Assembly (NCBI GenBank): GCA_028284025.1
Contig: JANQSM010000157.1
Span: 1 to 8,626 of the forward strand
Reading direction: 5' to 3'
Source of the DNA: Alphaproteobacteria bacterium
GTDB taxonomy: Bacteria > Pseudomonadota > Alphaproteobacteria > JANQSM01
Length of the DNA: 8,626 nucleotides
Both the position numbers and the translations under genes were made by a program. Of this stretch, positions 6,221 through 8,626 are shown piece after piece. The notes under the pieces were generated by a model. That model did no database searches and was not told where the DNA came from. It worked only from the letters and a program-made list of their open reading frames with translations. The first letter of the stretch is position 1. Each line of letters begins with the position of its first letter.

Positions 6221-6625
6221 ATGAGATTTTTATTTTTCGTGCTGCCATTTTTCATGGCCAGCCCTGCTTTTGCCCAAGCCAGTGGTCAACCTGGCATAGC
6301 TGCCCAATTGTTACCTTTAGCTTTAATTTTCCTGGTATTTTGGTTTTTGCTGATTCGTCCTCAACAAAAACGCATTAAGGAGCACAAAGAAATGGTCAGC
6401 AATATTCGCCGCGGAGATAACGTGATTACAGCCGGCGGCTTGAAAGGAAAAGTGACCAAAGTGGTAGATGAAACCGAACTAGAGGTGGAAATTGCCTCTA
6501 AAGTTGTGGTGAAAGTTGCCAGATCAACTATTGCTGATGTGGTGGGAAAGCCGGAACCAGTCTCAAATAACAAAAAATCTGGTCCTTCCAATTCAAACAA
6601 AAAGAAAAATAGCAAAGCTGCATAA
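6221..6625 (+). CDS. yajC: Sec translocon accessory subunit YajC
   Basis: A small inner-membrane protein of 134 residues that associates with SecD and SecF in the holotranslocon. The N terminus (residues 1–19, MRFLFFVLPFFMASPAFAQ) looks like a signal peptide with an AFA cleavage motif. It is followed by the single conserved membrane segment (about 27–46, AAQLLPLALIFLVFWFLLIR) and the family signature IRPQQKRIKEHKEM (45–58). The cytoplasmic domain has GDNVITAGGLKGKV at about 65–78. The C-terminal tail from about residue 110 is Lys/Asn/Ser-rich and low in complexity, slightly longer than the usual family tail of a 110-residue protein. It starts the yajC–secD–secF group, with secD 5 bases downstream. 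Confidence 0.95.
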   Translation: MRFLFFVLPFFMASPAFAQASGQPGIAAQLLPLALIFLVFWFLLIRPQQKRIKEHKEMVSNIRRGDNVITAGGLKGKVTKVVDETELEVEIASKVVVKVARSTIADVVGKPEPVSNNKKSGPSNSNKKKNSKAA

Positions 6626-6630
6626 GACCC

Positions 6631-8205
6631 ATGGTTAAGATCCCCGCGTGGAAAGCCTATTTGATTGTTTTTATATGTGTTGTAGGGCTGGTTTATGCCT
6701 TCCCGAATCTATTGGGACAAAAAAATGCCCAAAATCTTCCATCATGGTTACCAAATGAAACAATCAACCTGGGCCTGGATCTTCAAGGGGGATCCCACCT
6801 TCTGTTACAGGTGGATGTGAATTCTGTCCTAGCGGAACACTTAAATAATATGACCGACACATTGCGCCGGGTGTTACGAAGCAAGAAAGTCCCTTATCGC
6901 AATTATGCCATGAGTGACAACACAGTTCGTTTTCGTGTAGATCCAGAAAATGTTCCCCTTACGCGGGAGGTCATTGAAGAAGAGCTGGGGACTGATGTCA
7001 CAATAACATCAACAGATGAAGGCCGGATCAGTGTTTCTTTGAGTGAGATTTTTATTAAAGACCGCAAGGATTACGCCTTACAGCAATCGATTGAGATTGT
7101 GCGCCGCCGGGTGGATGAAACTGGTACCAAGGAACCAGTCATTCAGCGCCAGGGGGAAGACCGTATTGTCTTGCAACTTCCCGGCATTGATGATCCTGAG
7201 CGCATAAAAGGCCTGTTGGGTCGCACCGCCAAGCTGACATTTCACCTGGTGGATCTGGAAAGCATGGACAGCAGCACGAAGAAACGCATACCTGTTTCTT
7301 CCATTCGGATCCCCTCTTCCAGAAGTGAAGTGCAAAGTGGCGGCCTGACTGATTATATTCTAAAACGCCGGGCTATTTTAACAGGCGATATGCTGGTGGA
7401 TGCATCTCCATCATTCCAGGATGGCCGCCCTGTGGTCTCTTTCCGTCTGGATAATCGTGGTGCCAAGCGCTTTGCAGATGTGACCACGGAAAATGTAGGG
7501 AAACCATTTGCCATTGTGCTGGATGGTGAAGTGATTAGTGCACCCCGCATTCAAAGCCCGATTCTAGGCGGGAACGCGGTTATAACAGGAAGTTTCAGCA
7601 CGGAAGAAGTGCAAGATATGGCGTTGCTGTTGCGTGCGGGTGCTTTACCTGCCCCCTTAAATATTCTGGAAGAACGGACTGTTGGGCCAGGGCTGGGGGC
7701 AGACTCCATTGAAGCAGGAAAAATTGCAAGCATGGTTGGTTTGCTTGCCGTAATTGGTTTTATCATTTTGACTTATGGAATGTACGGTGTCATGGCAGTG
7801 TTGGCCTTGATTATCAATATCACTCTTATTATTGCAGCATTGTCAGCATTTCAGGCAACCCTTACCTTGCCAGGAATTGCAGGAATTGTATTGACTATTG
7901 GGATGGCCGTCGATGCCAACGTGCTAATTTTTGAACGTATTCGCGAAGAAACCAGCAGCGGGCGCTCACCGATTTCTGCCGTAGATGCTGGATATTCCAA
8001 TGCCTACAGTTCAATTGTTGATGCTAATATCACTACCTTGATTGCTGCACTGTTACTTTACATTTTTGGAACCGGGCCAATTCGTGGGTTTGCGGTTACC
8101 CTTTCCATTGGTATTGTAACGTCTTTCTTCAGCGCCATCATGGTTACTCGCTTGATGTTGACCACCTGGTTGTGGCGGGTTAAACCCCAAATGATAAGGA
8201 TATAA
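6631..8205 (+). CDS. secD: Protein translocase subunit SecD
   Basis: An inner-membrane RND-superfamily protein of 524 residues, normal for alphaproteobacteria. With SecF it uses the proton-motive force to help pull secreted proteins through SecYEG. Visible are TM1 (about 10–25), the conserved LGLDLQGGSHLLLQVD at 47–62, and the large periplasmic P1 region (about 60–345, including SIEIVRRRVDETGTKEP and LQLPGIDDPERIKGLLG). Next comes TVGPGLG at 350–356 just before TM2, then the cluster of TM2–TM6 (about 365–510). The signature GMAVDANVLIFERIREE (424–440) in the TM4 region carries the Asp linked to proton transport, followed by SIVDANITTLIAALLLYIFGTGP. The start ATG lies 5 bases after the yajC stop; its ribosome site is weak (TAAGA), so coupling to yajC is likely. 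No frameshift or missing motif. Confidence 0.97.
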   Translation: MVKIPAWKAYLIVFICVVGLVYAFPNLLGQKNAQNLPSWLPNETINLGLDLQGGSHLLLQVDVNSVLAEHLNNMTDTLRRVLRSKKVPYRNYAMSDNTVRFRVDPENVPLTREVIEEELGTDVTITSTDEGRISVSLSEIFIKDRKDYALQQSIEIVRRRVDETGTKEPVIQRQGEDRIVLQLPGIDDPERIKGLLGRTAKLTFHLVDLESMDSSTKKRIPVSSIRIPSSRSEVQSGGLTDYILKRRAILTGDMLVDASPSFQDGRPVVSFRLDNRGAKRFADVTTENVGKPFAIVLDGEVISAPRIQSPILGGNAVITGSFSTEEVQDMALLLRAGALPAPLNILEERTVGPGLGADSIEAGKIASMVGLLAVIGFIILTYGMYGVMAVLALIINITLIIAALSAFQATLTLPGIAGIVLTIGMAVDANVLIFERIREETSSGRSPISAVDAGYSNAYSSIVDANITTLIAALLLYIFGTGPIRGFAVTLSIGIVTSFFSAIMVTRLMLTTWLWRVKPQMIRI

Positions 8206-8207
8206 AA

Positions 8208-8626
8208 ATGGCGGGTATTAAACTTGTCCCTGAAGTAACAAAAATTAATTTTCTAGGTTTACGCAAGGTGGCACTGGTTATCTCTGTGTGTCTGATTTTA
8301 TTTTCTATTGGGCTATTAATTACCCGTGGCTTGAATTTTGGAATTGATTTTGAAGGTGGAATCCTGATGGAGGTGGAAACCAGCCAACCGGCAGATCTTT
8401 CTGACATGCGCCGCCGCATGAACGATTTGAATCTGGGAGATTTTTCTCTACAAGAGTTTGGCGCCAGTAATATTGTATTGGTCCGCCTGCAAAGCCAGGA
8501 AGGCGGAGAAGCAGAGCAGCAGCAAGCCATTGAAGCCGTACGCAGTGTCATGCCGGCTGATGCTCAATACCGCCGGGTTGAATTTGTTGGCCCTACAGTT
8601 GGAAATGAGTTGATTACTGCCGGGGT
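8208..8626 (+). CDS. secF: Protein translocase subunit SecF, 5' part only
   Basis: The frame is open to the right edge and gives 139 residues; SecF is usually around 300, so a little under half is present. Seen are TM1 (about 21–39, VALVISVCLILFSIGLLIT), the SecF signature GLNFGIDFEGGILMEVE (41–57), the periplasmic P4 region, and VGPTVGNELITAG (127–139), which leads into TM2. SecF pairs with SecD in the Sec accessory complex. The ATG lies 2 bases after the secD stop, with AAGGA at 8196–8200 inside the end of secD, 7 bases upstream, so the two are translated together. SecD and SecF are separate genes here, not fused as in some bacteria. Confidence 0.97.
   Translation, partial: MAGIKLVPEVTKINFLGLRKVALVISVCLILFSIGLLITRGLNFGIDFEGGILMEVETSQPADLSDMRRRMNDLNLGDFSLQEFGASNIVLVRLQSQEGGEAEQQQAIEAVRSVMPADAQYRRVEFVGPTVGNELITAG

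Noticed and set aside
8180..8551. 123-codon minus-strand frame opposite secD/secF
   Set aside because: Antisense to the start of secF, with Ser/Arg/Pro-rich composition typical of a shadow frame.
1..8626. Mobile element, CRISPR, toxin-antitoxin, phage defence or other novel system
   Set aside because: Every stretch longer than about 100 bases is occupied by a recognisable housekeeping gene with intact motifs; I saw no direct repeats, integrase or transposase, or foreign-looking island.

Overview
The window is ordinary housekeeping DNA from an alphaproteobacterium. Three things point there. A minus-strand block dgt–argS–SPOR protein–nagZ sits divergent to erpA, an order I know from many alphaproteobacteria. 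The SPOR protein carries an NPGGMxIPxQDK-type segment next to its membrane anchor. The LysM/M23 protein has the NDGIN form of the LytM domain that I associate with alphaproteobacteria. Base composition is moderate (mid-40s % G+C by eye), lower than in rhizobia, Caulobacter or Rhodospirillum, so an AT-leaning lineage is likely. I cannot name a genus.

Left part (1–4717, minus strand): four genes are read right to left, dgt (dNTP triphosphohydrolase), argS (arginyl-tRNA synthetase), a membrane-anchored SPOR-domain protein, and nagZ (peptidoglycan-recycling hexosaminidase, cut by the left edge). Every junction overlaps: ATGACTAA (8 bases) for dgt/argS, TAATG (1 base) for argS/SPOR, TAGTG (1 base) for SPOR/nagZ. 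This looks like one translationally coupled operon mixing nucleotide pool control, translation and cell-wall functions.

Middle (4718–4819): a short divergent control region. It has a consensus TATAAT for the rightward erpA unit, and a near-symmetric GTATAATAC core that could also serve dgt on the other strand.

Right part (4820–8626, plus strand): erpA (A-type Fe-S carrier) is followed after 2 bases by an NlpD-like lipoprotein with two LysM domains and a LytM domain that appears catalytically dead. An 82-base gap with a plausible promoter and a strong Shine-Dalgarno site then leads to yajC–secD–secF, the accessory complex of the Sec translocon; secF is cut by the right edge.

The window is almost wholly coding. 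I saw no tRNA, rRNA, CRISPR array, insertion sequence, prophage gene, riboswitch or convincing rho-independent terminator. I found no undescribed system. The points most worth a second look are the degenerate LytM domain, the SPOR protein's conserved juxtamembrane segment, the possible symmetric divergent promoter, and several start-codon choices.
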